Positions 1-7,343 of a stretch of 21,345 nucleotides of DNA are shown here, in pieces. The position numbers were made by a program, and so were the translations under genes. The stretch comes from SIAJ01 sp036266155 (lineage in GTDB: Bacteria; Planctomycetota; Planctomycetia; Gemmatales; Gemmataceae). The notes beneath the pieces were generated by a model that saw only the letters and a list, made by a program, of their open reading frames with translations, made no database searches and was not told the DNA's origin. The DNA lies in the NCBI GenBank assembly GCA_036266155.1, contig DATANR010000203.1:1-21345 (forward strand). Direction: 5' to 3'. The stretch's first letter is position 1. Each line of letters opens with the position of its first letter.

Positions 1-38
1 GTAAGCCCGACGTGGCGTGCCGTGCACGTCGGGCTTAC
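1..38. repeat. 14-bp perfect inverted repeat at window edge
   Basis: Positions 1-14 (GTAAGCCCGACGTG) are the exact reverse complement of 25-38, with a 10-nt loop. The element may continue to the left of the window. It has no T-tract, so it is better read as an intergenic palindromic repeat than as a terminator, although it could stop transcription from a gene to the left. Confidence 0.75.
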
Positions 39-107
39 GCCGCGACGCTCGCCTTTGCCGTCGCCGCGTTCGCCCGTAGGATTCCTCGATACCACGGGCC
101 AAAACGC

Positions 108-1730
108 ATGCCAATTCCCGTCGAAAAGATCATTCAACTGACCAGCGACGACCATCCGGTCGAGGTGCGCGGCGCCGCGCTCACGGTGCTCGGCGAACTG
201 GGCGGCCGCGATGCCGCCGTCAACGCCGCCGTGCTCGAGGCACTCGAGGCGAGCGAGCCAGCCGTCCGCGTGCGGGCCGTGCGCGCGGCGGGTCAACTGC
301 GGATTGACAAAGCCCTGCCGATTCTCATCGAACGCATCGGCCACGGCGGGCTCGAAGGCGAACGCGCTGCTGAGGCCGCGGCCAAGCTCGGGGCCAAGGG
401 GGCGGCGGCGCTTCAGGACGTGATGCACAAGGTCGTGCCGGGCGTGCGCAAGTACATCGCGTCGGCACTGGCCGGCGCCGAGGCCGATGGTTCGAAAGAC
501 GCGTCCGGCATCGCGATGTTGCAGGAGCGCGACCCGGCGGTTGTGGAGGCCGCGGTCAACACGCTTGTAGGACGTTTGCCGACACTCGACGCGAAACGTA
601 AACGAGGGCTGGCCGACGAGCTGTTTGAGATGGCGAAATCGAAGAAGATCAAGCTGACGCCGACGGGCGAGGCCGCGGTTATTCGACTCGCGATCTTGCT
701 CGAGGACGAGCGGGCCGAGGTGCTGCTGTGGGATCGCATTCTGCCGCCAACGTCCCCCGAAGTGCGGGCCGCCGCGATTCAGGGGCTCGCCAAGTTCATC
801 GATTCGCCGAGCAAGGACCAGCGGGCTCGGCTTTTCCAGTGTGCCGCGGACCCGCAGTTCCGCGTCGCGGCGCCGGCGATGATGCTGCTCGACAAGCTGC
901 CCGTTGAGAACAAACAGCTCGGCGAATGGCTGGCGCTGCTCGACGCTCCCGACCTCGCGCCGCGGCGCTTCGCGCTCAACAAGATCGGTGATAAGGACAC
1001 GGCCGAAGTGGCGGACACGCTGATTGAGCAGATCAAGCATCCCGATCGCAAATACCGTGGCGACGTGCTGGCCAAGCTCGCCCAACTCGCGAAGGGCCGC
1101 AAGGCGCTCGCGAAGCCGCTGCGCGATGCCGAGACGGTCGAGGAGGCCTGGGACCTCGCCCGCACCGTTGCCCCGCTCGCCAAGGGCGACCCGAAGACGT
1201 GGGGTGACGAGTTGTTCGCCGTTACCGCCAAGTATCTCGAAGCGAACGACAAGCGCGTCGATCCGCTGCTGTTCGTGCTACGCGAAGCCGGACCGACGGA
1301 GTTGCGCGATCGGCTCGAAGCGAAGGCGGTCGGCTTCAAGAAGAAGGAAGATTTTGAAAAGGCCCTCGTCTACTACAAGGCCGCCCATCGCGATCCGGCG
1401 AGCGGCTACTCGATCCGCCTCGGCCTCGCACTCGTCGGCTTGAAGCTGTCGACCAAGGACCTCGATGCCGAGGCCCGTGCCCACGATTCGCCGCTGCACC
1501 ACTTCGCCGACTTGATTCGCCAAGACGAGCCGGCGACCTACAAGGAAGTCGAAGCGACCAAGTGGCTGACGGCCGACGAGTTGTATTACCTCGGCTTCCA
1601 CTTCGCCGAGCACGCGGGTGTCATGGGCGAGTTCGGCGGCAAGGTGTTGAAGCTGTTGCTCAAACGCTTCCCGAAGAACAAGCTGGCGGCATCGGCCAAG
1701 AATAAGTTGAAGAGTTCGGGGGAACGATAG
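108..1730 (+). CDS. HEAT-repeat / helical scaffold protein
   Basis: This 540-residue protein has no catalytic motif that I recognise. Residues about 1-120 are made of HEAT/armadillo-like helical pairs (for example EVRGAALTVLGELGGRDAAV and AVRVRAVRAAGQLRIDKALP). Further helical repeats follow at roughly 240-330. The last 150 residues look TPR-like (FEKALVYYKAAHRDPASGY). Such all-helical proteins usually act as protein-binding scaffolds; the partner is unknown. No signal peptide or membrane segment is visible, so a cytoplasmic place is likely. The frame is open back to a GTG at 12, but that region contains the edge palindrome and encodes an Arg/Ala-rich stretch, so the ATG at 108 is preferred. 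No clear Shine-Dalgarno site precedes it. The family-level call is fairly safe, the exact start less so. Confidence 0.8.
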   Translation: MPIPVEKIIQLTSDDHPVEVRGAALTVLGELGGRDAAVNAAVLEALEASEPAVRVRAVRAAGQLRIDKALPILIERIGHGGLEGERAAEAAAKLGAKGAAALQDVMHKVVPGVRKYIASALAGAEADGSKDASGIAMLQERDPAVVEAAVNTLVGRLPTLDAKRKRGLADELFEMAKSKKIKLTPTGEAAVIRLAILLEDERAEVLLWDRILPPTSPEVRAAAIQGLAKFIDSPSKDQRARLFQCAADPQFRVAAPAMMLLDKLPVENKQLGEWLALLDAPDLAPRRFALNKIGDKDTAEVADTLIEQIKHPDRKYRGDVLAKLAQLAKGRKALAKPLRDAETVEEAWDLARTVAPLAKGDPKTWGDELFAVTAKYLEANDKRVDPLLFVLREAGPTELRDRLEAKAVGFKKKEDFEKALVYYKAAHRDPASGYSIRLGLALVGLKLSTKDLDAEARAHDSPLHHFADLIRQDEPATYKEVEATKWLTADELYYLGFHFAEHAGVMGEFGGKVLKLLLKRFPKNKLAASAKNKLKSSGER

Positions 1731-1749
1731 TCTAGCAGGGATCGAGTGA

Positions 1750-1830
1750 GCCGGAGCCCGAAGCGGGAGCGAGGGCGACGGCGGGTGCAAACCGGACGCC
1801 GTCGCCCTCGCTCCCGCTTCGGGCTCCGGC
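1750..1830. repeat. 34-bp perfect inverted repeat between HEAT and DUF1080 genes
   Basis: The arm 1750-1783 (beginning GCCGGAGCCCGAAGCGGGAG) is the exact reverse complement of 1797-1830, around a 13-nt loop. It lies 20 bp after the HEAT gene stop. As RNA it would form a very stable GC-rich hairpin, but no T-tract follows on either strand. It may protect or end transcripts; its size and perfection suggest a recently mobile or recently corrected repeat. Confidence 0.9.
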
Positions 1831-1878
1831 CTAACGAAACCATCCGACCAAGTGTCGTTGTCGGCTGAGGAGTTTTCC

Positions 1879-2943
1879 ATGCGTCGCCTCATCGCAATCT
1901 TACTCGTTGTCACCGCCCCCGCCTTCGCGGAGGATAAGCCCAAACCGAACACGCTGACGCCGAAGGAAATCGCCGACGGCTGGATTCTCTTGTTCGATGG
2001 GGAGACGACGTTTGGGTGGAAAACCGAAGGCGATACCAAGGTAGAACGAGGTCTGCTCATCGCGGGCGGAGAAAAGGAAACGGTGTTGCGATCGAATACG
2101 CACTTCGGTGACCTATCGGTCAGAATTGACTTCAAAATAGGTGAAGATACTGGGTCGATGTTGCTGATGAGCATTGGCAAACAGCAATCCACACTTGACG
2201 CTAAAAAAGCCAAAGAGTTTAGCGCGATGATCACAAGAGATGGTCAGGTTGAGATTCGTGTGAAAGCGGGAATGAAAGCGAGGTTTCAAACCATCAGTTG
2301 TGTTCTTCCCGAGAAAGATAGTCCTTTCCCGACCGACACCGTTTCCCTCTTCAATGGCAAAGACCTCACCGGCTGGAAGCTCTACGATGCCGCCAGGGCC
2401 AAGGCAGCCGATCCGAAGATGAAGGAGACGGCGGTCAAGTCGCAGTATACGGTCACCAAGGAAGGCTGGCTCAACGTCAAGAACGGGCCTGGCGACTTGC
2501 AGACCGAAGGGCAGTGGGCCGACTTTGTCGTGCAGCTCGAATGCATCAGCAACGGCAAGCATCTCAATAGCGGGCTGTTCTTTCGGGCGATCCCCGACCT
2601 GTATCAGCAGGGCTACGAGGCGCAGATTCGCAACGAGTGGGTCGGCGACGATCGCACCAAGCCGGTCGACTTCGGCACCGGGGCGATCTATCGCCGGCAA
2701 GCGGCCCGCAAGGTTGTCTCGACCGACGGCGAATGGTTCACCATGACCGTGGCCGCCCACGGCAAGCATTTCGCAACGTGGGTGAACGGCTGTCAAGTCG
2801 TCGACTGGACCGACGACCGCAAGGAAAGCGACAACGCCCGCCAGGGGTTCAAGAAGGGCAAGGGCGCGCTCAGCATCCAGGGCCACGACGCGACGACCGA
2901 TCTGAGCTTTCGCAATATCCGGATTCAGTCGCTCGACAAGTAG
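1879..2943 (+). CDS. Secreted DUF1080 (3-keto-disaccharide hydrolase-like) protein, two domains
   Basis: The protein has 354 residues. The start at 1879 is favoured by an upstream GAGGAG (about 1866-1871) and because it opens directly with a signal peptide (MRRLIAILLVVTAPAFA, then EDKPK), so the product should be exported. DUF1080 domains have a concanavalin-like/LamG-type beta-sandwich fold and are linked to sugar (3-keto-glycoside) processing. Residues about 30-150 look like a weak first copy (WILLFDGETTFGWKTEGD). Residues 154-354 are a full second copy: it opens with VSLFNGKDLTGWKLYD and ends with a typical DLSFRNIRIQ beta strand. Between about 2080 and 2320 the codons are visibly richer in A/T than in the flanks, and the first domain is hard to align to the family there, so this segment may have been replaced. 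The gene sits alone, followed by palindromic repeats. The exact substrate is unknown. Confidence 0.88.
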   Translation: MRRLIAILLVVTAPAFAEDKPKPNTLTPKEIADGWILLFDGETTFGWKTEGDTKVERGLLIAGGEKETVLRSNTHFGDLSVRIDFKIGEDTGSMLLMSIGKQQSTLDAKKAKEFSAMITRDGQVEIRVKAGMKARFQTISCVLPEKDSPFPTDTVSLFNGKDLTGWKLYDAARAKAADPKMKETAVKSQYTVTKEGWLNVKNGPGDLQTEGQWADFVVQLECISNGKHLNSGLFFRAIPDLYQQGYEAQIRNEWVGDDRTKPVDFGTGAIYRRQAARKVVSTDGEWFTMTVAAHGKHFATWVNGCQVVDWTDDRKESDNARQGFKKGKGALSIQGHDATTDLSFRNIRIQSLDK

Positions 2944-2963
2944 GTCAGGTTTCCAACCTGACC
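2943..2963. repeat. Short inverted repeat overlapping DUF1080 stop codon
   Basis: GGTCAGGTT (2943-2951) and AACCTGACC (2955-2963) form a perfect 9-bp stem with a 3-nt loop. The first base is the last base of the TAG stop codon. A diverged version appears at about 3259-3280, just before the duplicated gene tail, and a partial copy (ACAGGTTGGAA) at about 2975-2985. It probably serves as a 3' hairpin; no T-tract follows. Confidence 0.75.
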
Positions 2964-2996
2964 GGAAGAAGAGGACAGGTTGGAATCCCGTGAATT

Positions 2997-3226
2997 TGCC
3001 CTGAAAGGGCAGGATTTCACAGCCGGGGGTTGCGAGGCGGAGCCTCGCTACCCCCCGGAACGCGATCCGCGTGAAAACACCGAGTGCCCTGAAAGGGCAC
3101 GATAGCCTTCACCGCGCATGCGTTATCGTGCCCTTTCAGGGCACACTTCGCGGTGAGGGCTTGGCGACCGTGGGTAGAACGCTGCGCGTTCAACCCACGG
3201 CTATGGAGTCCTGCCCTTTCAGGGCA
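2997..3226. repeat. Four copies of a TGCCCTGAAAGGGCA palindrome, plus two other hairpins
   Basis: The self-complementary unit TGCCCTGAAAGGGCA or its reverse complement occurs at 2997-3011, 3084-3100, 3128-3144 and 3212-3226. Copies two and three face each other inside a longer 21-bp inverted repeat (3084-3104 against 3124-3144). Two further hairpins lie between the copies: 3023-3058 (CCGGGGGT...ACCCCCCGG, near-perfect with one indel) and 3168-3200 (CCGTGGGT...ACCCACGG). I see no convincing gene between 2944 and 3431; the open frames here run through the palindromes. Confidence 0.8.
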
Positions 3227-3284
3227 AGTACAGGGACCTTTCGATCGGTCTCCCAAAAGGTCAGCTTGGAAACTTGACCTACAT

Positions 3285-3347
3285 AAGACGACCGATCTGA
3301 GCTTTCGTAAGATCCGGATTCAAACGCGCGTCGACTCTTGGTTTTGA
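3285..3347 (+). pseudogene. Remnant of a duplicated DUF1080 gene 3' end
   Basis: Positions 3287-3322 match 2892-2927, the 3' end of the DUF1080 gene, at 34 of 36 bases. Translated in the matching frame it gives TTDLSFRKIRIQ where the intact gene has TTDLSFRNIRIQ, then diverges and stops at 3345-3347. No upstream coding part of the domain is present. A diverged copy of the GGTCAGGTT hairpin lies just upstream of it instead of downstream. It is best explained as the remains of a second DUF1080 gene, or of a partial tandem duplication, mostly removed by recombination between repeats. Confidence 0.75.
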
Positions 3348-3431
3348 ACATTTGTTCAGTAAACGACTCGCAGGGATGCACCGCGTGCGGTAGGATCCTT
3401 TTCAACCCTTTTTTCTCTTGGAGGTCGAGTC

Positions 3432-3833
3432 ATGGCAATCATCGCTCACCTGATCGTCGGCGGCGCAGCCAAGGCGATGGACTTTTACACCAAGGCGTTC
3501 GGCGCAACGGAAGTTATGCGCATGCCGGCCCAGGATGGTCAGCGGCTCATGCACGGGCACATGAAAGTTGGCGATTCCGAGTTGTTCCTGTGCGACGACT
3601 TCCCCGAAATGTGCGGCGGCAAGAGTCGCGACCCGCTCAAGATGGGCGGCACCAGCATTGTGTTGCATCAATATGTGCCGAGCGCGGATGAAGCGATTGC
3701 GAAAGCTGCGGCCGCTGGCGCGACGGTCTCGATGCCGGCACAAGATATGTTTTGGGGCGACCGCTACGGCCAGGTCGTCGACCCGTTCGGGCATACGTGG
3801 TCGTTCGCGCACAAGCTCGGTCAGGGGGTATAG
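3432..3833 (+). CDS. VOC-superfamily protein, PhnB/glyoxalase-like
   Basis: This 133-residue protein belongs to the vicinal oxygen chelate superfamily, PhnB-like branch. The beta-alpha-beta-beta-beta pattern is visible: MAIIAHLIVGGAAKAMDFYTKAFGATE at the N-terminus, and the characteristic end WGDRYGQVVDPFGHTWSFA at about residues 107-125. Length is normal for the family. The usual metal ligands of true glyoxalases are not clearly conserved, so the reaction cannot be named; members include glyoxalases, dioxygenases and antibiotic-binding proteins. The start is well set by GGAGG about 8 bp upstream (around 3420). It is monocistronic, preceded by the repeat mosaic and followed by a convergent gene on the other strand. 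The stop codon lies in the GGGGTATAGGGG repeat. Confidence 0.88.
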   Translation: MAIIAHLIVGGAAKAMDFYTKAFGATEVMRMPAQDGQRLMHGHMKVGDSELFLCDDFPEMCGGKSRDPLKMGGTSIVLHQYVPSADEAIAKAAAAGATVSMPAQDMFWGDRYGQVVDPFGHTWSFAHKLGQGV

Positions 3834-3899
3834 GGGATGGGGTATAGGGTATTTCAAACCGTGGGGCATAGGGTTTTTCAAACCCCATACCCCATACCC
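3825..3899. repeat. GGGGTATAGGGG-family repeat between convergent genes
   Basis: The 66-bp gap between two convergent genes is filled by degenerate GGGGYATAGGG units and their reverse complement, for example ATGGGGTAT at 3837-3845 against ATACCCCAT at 3887-3895. The array touches the stop codons of both genes. The same family, as a cleaner hairpin, occurs at 18168-18226 upstream of cimA. It may act as a bidirectional transcript end, but lacks a strong T-tract. Confidence 0.75.
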
Positions 3900-5594
3900 T
3901 CAGTCAGCGAACGTCATCCCCGTATCCGGCGCCTTGTCGTTGTCGGCCTTGAACCACTCGGGGTCGAACTCGATACGCTGGTGCTTGGCCATCGCGATGT
4001 TCGCGGTTAGCGCGAGTATGGCGTCGGCCATCGCGACTTCGCCGTGGCAGCGCGGCAGGCGCTGGATGTAGTGCTCTTTCTTGGTTTCCGCATCGGTCTC
4101 GGTCTTGTAGCCGACGCTGTCTTTCCACAGACGAATGCAGTGGGCGAAGTCGGCCATCTCTTCCTTGTAGCCGCGGCTCACCGGCCCGCCGGCACCGGCT
4201 GCCCCACCGCCAGCCGCGGCTGCTGCTGCGCCCGGCCCACCCCACGTGCTCGCCGCCTCGACGGCCGGCTTGTTGCCGACCTGGCTCACCGTCACCTTCG
4301 TATCGCGTGGCTTCGCGGCCTTGCCGGGCTCTTGCTCTTTGAAGAGCATCAACTCCGATTCCTGCGCGGTAATGAGCGTACCCCGCGTGCCCATCACGGT
4401 TTCGCCGTACGGTTCGAAGCCGTTGGTGCTGATCGATGAGTAGGTGACGACGACCACGTCGTCCTTGTCGGTCCCCGCGTGCGGGCCGCGTGGATGGTTC
4501 TTGCCGGGGAACTCGAAAGTGACGAAGACCTGATCGTCGATGCCACGCGGGTTGCGGCGGTTGGTTTCGTCGTGCACATCACCGAAGAACGACCGCGTCC
4601 CGACACCCATGACCGACAGCGGTTTCACCTTGCCAAGGAAGATGCTCGACGCGTCAAGCTGATGGCTGCCGAGTTCGGCCATGAGGCCGCCGCCGGTGCG
4701 GTTGTACAGCCGCCAACGCACCAGCTCTTCCATGCTCTTGTAGTCGTACTGCGCGAAAGAATCCTTCAACGCGTTGTAGTCTTCCGTCAGAATCGGCTGG
4801 AACCAACCGTCGCGGAACATCGGGGCCGGCTGGCGAATGCCGGGGGCCTTGTCGACGATGGACTTGCCATCGGCCGGCTGCTTCCAGAGCCACGAGAAAT
4901 TGCGGTGCCACAGGGCCCGAATGTGCTTGATGTCGCCGATCACGCCTGACTGGATCAACTCGGTCGCGTGGGCATAGAGCAGGCTGTAGTGCCGCTGGTG
5001 GCCGATCGACAGGATGCGATTCGTCTCCTTCGCGACCTTGATCATTTCCTTGCACTGGCTGACCGTGCGGGCCATCAGTTTTTCGCACAGCACGTGCTTT
5101 CCGGCCCGCATGCACTGGATGGCCACCTTGGAATGCAGGTGCAATGGCAACGCGATGACGACGGCTTCGAGGTCCTTTTCCTTGTTGAGCATCTCCTCGA
5201 TGCTCGTGTACATGTGCTTGTCCTTGACATCGTCCGCCTTGTCCTTGCCGTAGATGTTGGTGTAACCCTTGCGCGGCGACGGCGCCGGCTCGCCGGCGAT
5301 GATGCGCTTTTGGTTGTACGGGCGAATGTCGCAAAGCGCGATGAATTCGATGTACTTCGGGTCGTGGTCGCCCATGAGGACGCCACCCTCGTCGCCGCAG
5401 CCGATGAGGGCGGCCTTGATCGGCTTGCCTTCGGTGGCCTGGTATCCGTAGTACGTGGCGGCCGCGACCGGTATCAGGGCTCCGCTAGCAATGGCGGCAC
5501 TCTTCATGAACCCGCGGCGTGTCAATTCGCCGACGGCCGCGTTGGCATTGCCTTTGCCGAGTTCTTTCTGTTCGGCGGTGAGGTCGAGGGCCAT
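3900..5594 (-). CDS. Tat-exported Gfo/Idh/MocA-family oxidoreductase
   Basis: This 564-residue NAD(P)-dependent sugar-type dehydrogenase carries a twin-arginine signal: TRRGFMK at residues 25-31, then the hydrophobic run AAIASGALIPVAAA. Export with bound cofactor is therefore likely. The Rossmann part follows with KAALIGCGDEGG (about 60-71, a GxGxxG variant). Next come the CEK motif (HVLCEKLMARTV) and the C-terminal sheet domain with the substrate-side GSHQLDAS. Near residues 450-475 there is an Ala/Gly low-complexity linker. The ATG at 5594 is chosen because GGAGAG lies just upstream; the frame stays open further 5', but that part is repeat sequence (GPIRPIGPIRR). It is the last gene of the apbE, DoxX, oxidoreductase run, 105 bp after the DoxX gene. 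The substrate is unknown; the planctomycete paralogue family is very large. Confidence 0.92.
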   Translation of the reverse strand: MALDLTAEQKELGKGNANAAVGELTRRGFMKSAAIASGALIPVAAATYYGYQATEGKPIKAALIGCGDEGGVLMGDHDPKYIEFIALCDIRPYNQKRIIAGEPAPSPRKGYTNIYGKDKADDVKDKHMYTSIEEMLNKEKDLEAVVIALPLHLHSKVAIQCMRAGKHVLCEKLMARTVSQCKEMIKVAKETNRILSIGHQRHYSLLYAHATELIQSGVIGDIKHIRALWHRNFSWLWKQPADGKSIVDKAPGIRQPAPMFRDGWFQPILTEDYNALKDSFAQYDYKSMEELVRWRLYNRTGGGLMAELGSHQLDASSIFLGKVKPLSVMGVGTRSFFGDVHDETNRRNPRGIDDQVFVTFEFPGKNHPRGPHAGTDKDDVVVVTYSSISTNGFEPYGETVMGTRGTLITAQESELMLFKEQEPGKAAKPRDTKVTVSQVGNKPAVEAASTWGGPGAAAAAAGGGAAGAGGPVSRGYKEEMADFAHCIRLWKDSVGYKTETDAETKKEHYIQRLPRCHGEVAMADAILALTANIAMAKHQRIEFDPEWFKADNDKAPDTGMTFAD

Positions 5595-5643
5595 ATTTTC
5601 TCTCCGGTCAGTTGGCTGTGCGGTTATGGGACTCATGCGACGA

Positions 5644-5672
5644 ATGGGACCTATCGGTCGTATAGGTCCCAT
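5644..5672. repeat. GGGACCTAT-type palindrome upstream of the oxidoreductase
   Basis: ATGGGACCTAT (5644-5654) pairs perfectly with ATAGGTCCCAT (5662-5672) around a 7-nt loop. Further partial GGGAC units lie on both sides (about 5626-5690). It fills the 105-bp space between the DoxX-like gene and the oxidoreductase. It could end or attenuate transcripts between the two genes, but no T-tract is seen. Confidence 0.7.
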
Positions 5673-5699
5673 AAGTCCTGTGGGACGAATATCAGCCGG

Positions 5700-7325
5700 C
5701 TAAAACTCCCCATCGCGGTTGCGTCGCCCGAACACACTGTGGATCAGCGCATCCACGCCGAACCACCGGCCGCTGCGGGTGCACATCAGGGCGAGCAGGG
5801 CGACCATTTCAATCACGTTCTTGTTAATGACGAGGTAGTTGCCCTCATTATTCGGCGCCGCCGGGATCCACGGCAGCGACGGTTGCGTCAGAACCGTCAG
5901 CAACAGAAAGATCACCGCCGAGAAGCACGACAGTCGCGTGAACAGGCCGATCAACAACATGCAGCCGACGACGAGCAGGAACCAGCGCGTCGACCAGTCG
6001 ATGTAATCGATCAGCGTCCAGCTCTTGGGGAAAACCCACAGCCAGCGGTCGTCGGACTTCGACGGCGCGTAACCCTTGGCACGGTCCTCGCCCAACAGCG
6101 ATGTGCCGGCCTGGGCACGCAAAGCATCCGATTGCGCCTTCAACTCGGCCTGCATCTGGCTTTCGAGCGCCTTCTTCTGCGCCTCGGTTTCGAGTTTGAT
6201 GGCGTCGCTCGTATTCTTGCGAGCAAGCACTCCGGCGTAGGCCTTGCGCCAATTCTCCACGTCCTTAGTCGTCAGCGGCTCACCCGTGAACATGTCCTGA
6301 TCGCTCAGCCAGCGATCGAAGCGGGCCTTGGCTTCGACGAGGGCCTTCTCAACCTCGGCCTTCTTGCCGTCGTTCATGTTCGGCGCAAAGTCTTTGACGT
6401 ACTCGGCATACTCATCCCACATACGCGCCAGCGGATTGTGCGCTTCCGGGCCGGTCATGGGCGTGAGCATCGCCTGCAGCGTGGCCGACGCATCCTTGTT
6501 GTCCGCCTGGGCCGCATAGGCCGTGACGCGCGTGTCGAGCAATCGCGCGAGTCCATCCTTCATGATTTTGGTTTGATCGTCGAGTTCCTTCTGCAACTCC
6601 GTGCGGATGGCGGCCACGTCGGTCTTGAGCGTCCGCAGGCTGGCGCCTTCTACATCCTTGCCCATCTCGTGGAGCTTGATGTACGCCGCCTTCACGTCGT
6701 CGGACTTCTTTTTCAACTCCGCCGCCCGCTCGGCGACCGTGACTTCCTCCTCAAAGTCGGCGGACGTGTTCCCGGCGCCCGGGGCCTTGCGTTTGACCTT
6801 CAACAAGGTCCACGGCGCCTTCGGCGTCTTGGCCGCGTCGGCATCCGCGTCTTTCTCAGGCGGGTTGCGATCGACCTCCTTCTCGTGTTCTGTGCGAATC
6901 TTGCCAACCCATTTCACAAAGTCGGTCTTCGCCTGATCGACGGCAACCTGCGCCTTCGTCTTCTTCTCGTCATCGATCTTGTACTGTTCGACGAAGCGGT
7001 TCAGATAGTCGTCCCATTCCTTGTCGAGGGCTGCAGGGAAGCGTGATTTCGGGTCGGCGTTACTGGCGTCGCCTTCAACCGGCTTTAGCGTGAGCTTGTC
7101 GACAACTTGCTGATCGGGATCGCCGATGCGCGACTTGATGATCTTGCCGAACGGTCCCTCGGATTCGCGGAAGTACGTTTCAGAACTGAACGGCTTCTCG
7201 TTGACCGCCGATTTGCCGAGGCAAGCCGATTTGACCTTGCCGTAGCCTTCGTACGCGAAATGCCAGCCGATGCACAGGCGGAGGACGATTAAAAAGAAGG
7301 CGGCCCAGGCGGAAATGCGAATCAT
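5700..7325 (-). CDS. DoxX-like membrane protein with a very large hydrophilic insert
   Basis: This protein has 541 residues. It starts with a membrane segment (AWAAFFLIVLRLCIGWHFAYEGYGK, about 6-25), which resembles helix 1 of DoxX/TQO-small-subunit proteins. A charged, largely helical stretch of about 370 residues follows. The C-terminal 140 residues carry about three more helices (WFLLVVGCMLLIGLF; FSAVIFLLLTVL; VIEMVALLALMCT). DoxX proteins are normally 130-170 residues with four helices, so this looks like a DoxX fold split after helix 1 by an extracytoplasmic or cytoplasmic domain. DoxX relatives work in quinone-linked redox chemistry; here the role is inferred only. It begins 18 bp after the apbE-like gene, which argues for an operon. 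No strong Shine-Dalgarno site is seen. Confidence 0.75.
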   Translation of the reverse strand: MIRISAWAAFFLIVLRLCIGWHFAYEGYGKVKSACLGKSAVNEKPFSSETYFRESEGPFGKIIKSRIGDPDQQVVDKLTLKPVEGDASNADPKSRFPAALDKEWDDYLNRFVEQYKIDDEKKTKAQVAVDQAKTDFVKWVGKIRTEHEKEVDRNPPEKDADADAAKTPKAPWTLLKVKRKAPGAGNTSADFEEEVTVAERAAELKKKSDDVKAAYIKLHEMGKDVEGASLRTLKTDVAAIRTELQKELDDQTKIMKDGLARLLDTRVTAYAAQADNKDASATLQAMLTPMTGPEAHNPLARMWDEYAEYVKDFAPNMNDGKKAEVEKALVEAKARFDRWLSDQDMFTGEPLTTKDVENWRKAYAGVLARKNTSDAIKLETEAQKKALESQMQAELKAQSDALRAQAGTSLLGEDRAKGYAPSKSDDRWLWVFPKSWTLIDYIDWSTRWFLLVVGCMLLIGLFTRLSCFSAVIFLLLTVLTQPSLPWIPAAPNNEGNYLVINKNVIEMVALLALMCTRSGRWFGVDALIHSVFGRRNRDGEF

Positions 7326-7343
7326 GAGGTCGCTCGCGGCCGG

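Noticed and set aside
1750..1830. Intrinsic terminator for the HEAT-repeat gene
   Set aside because: The hairpin is much longer than a typical terminator stem and no T-tract follows on either strand; it is listed as a repeat.
1278..2234. A 318-codon minus-strand frame across the HEAT/DUF1080 junction
   Set aside because: It runs through the 34-bp inverted repeat and antisense to two supported genes; it is an open frame due to high GC.
2997..3226. CRISPR array in the TGCCCTGAAAGGGCA repeats
   Set aside because: Spacing between copies is irregular (about 30 to 90 bp), units occur in both orientations and are only 15-17 bp, and no cas gene is near.
5595..5672. Longer N-terminus of the Gfo/Idh/MocA protein
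   Set aside because: The 26 extra codons encode GPIRPIGPIRR-like repeats from the GGGACCTAT palindrome, and the ATG at 5594 has a good ribosome site and places the Tat motif near the N-terminus.
4968..7046. A 692-codon open frame on the plus strand
   Set aside because: It lies opposite the oxidoreductase and DoxX-like genes, crosses both of them and their spacer, and its product is Arg/Leu/Val-rich without any domain. Both minus-strand genes have clear family features.
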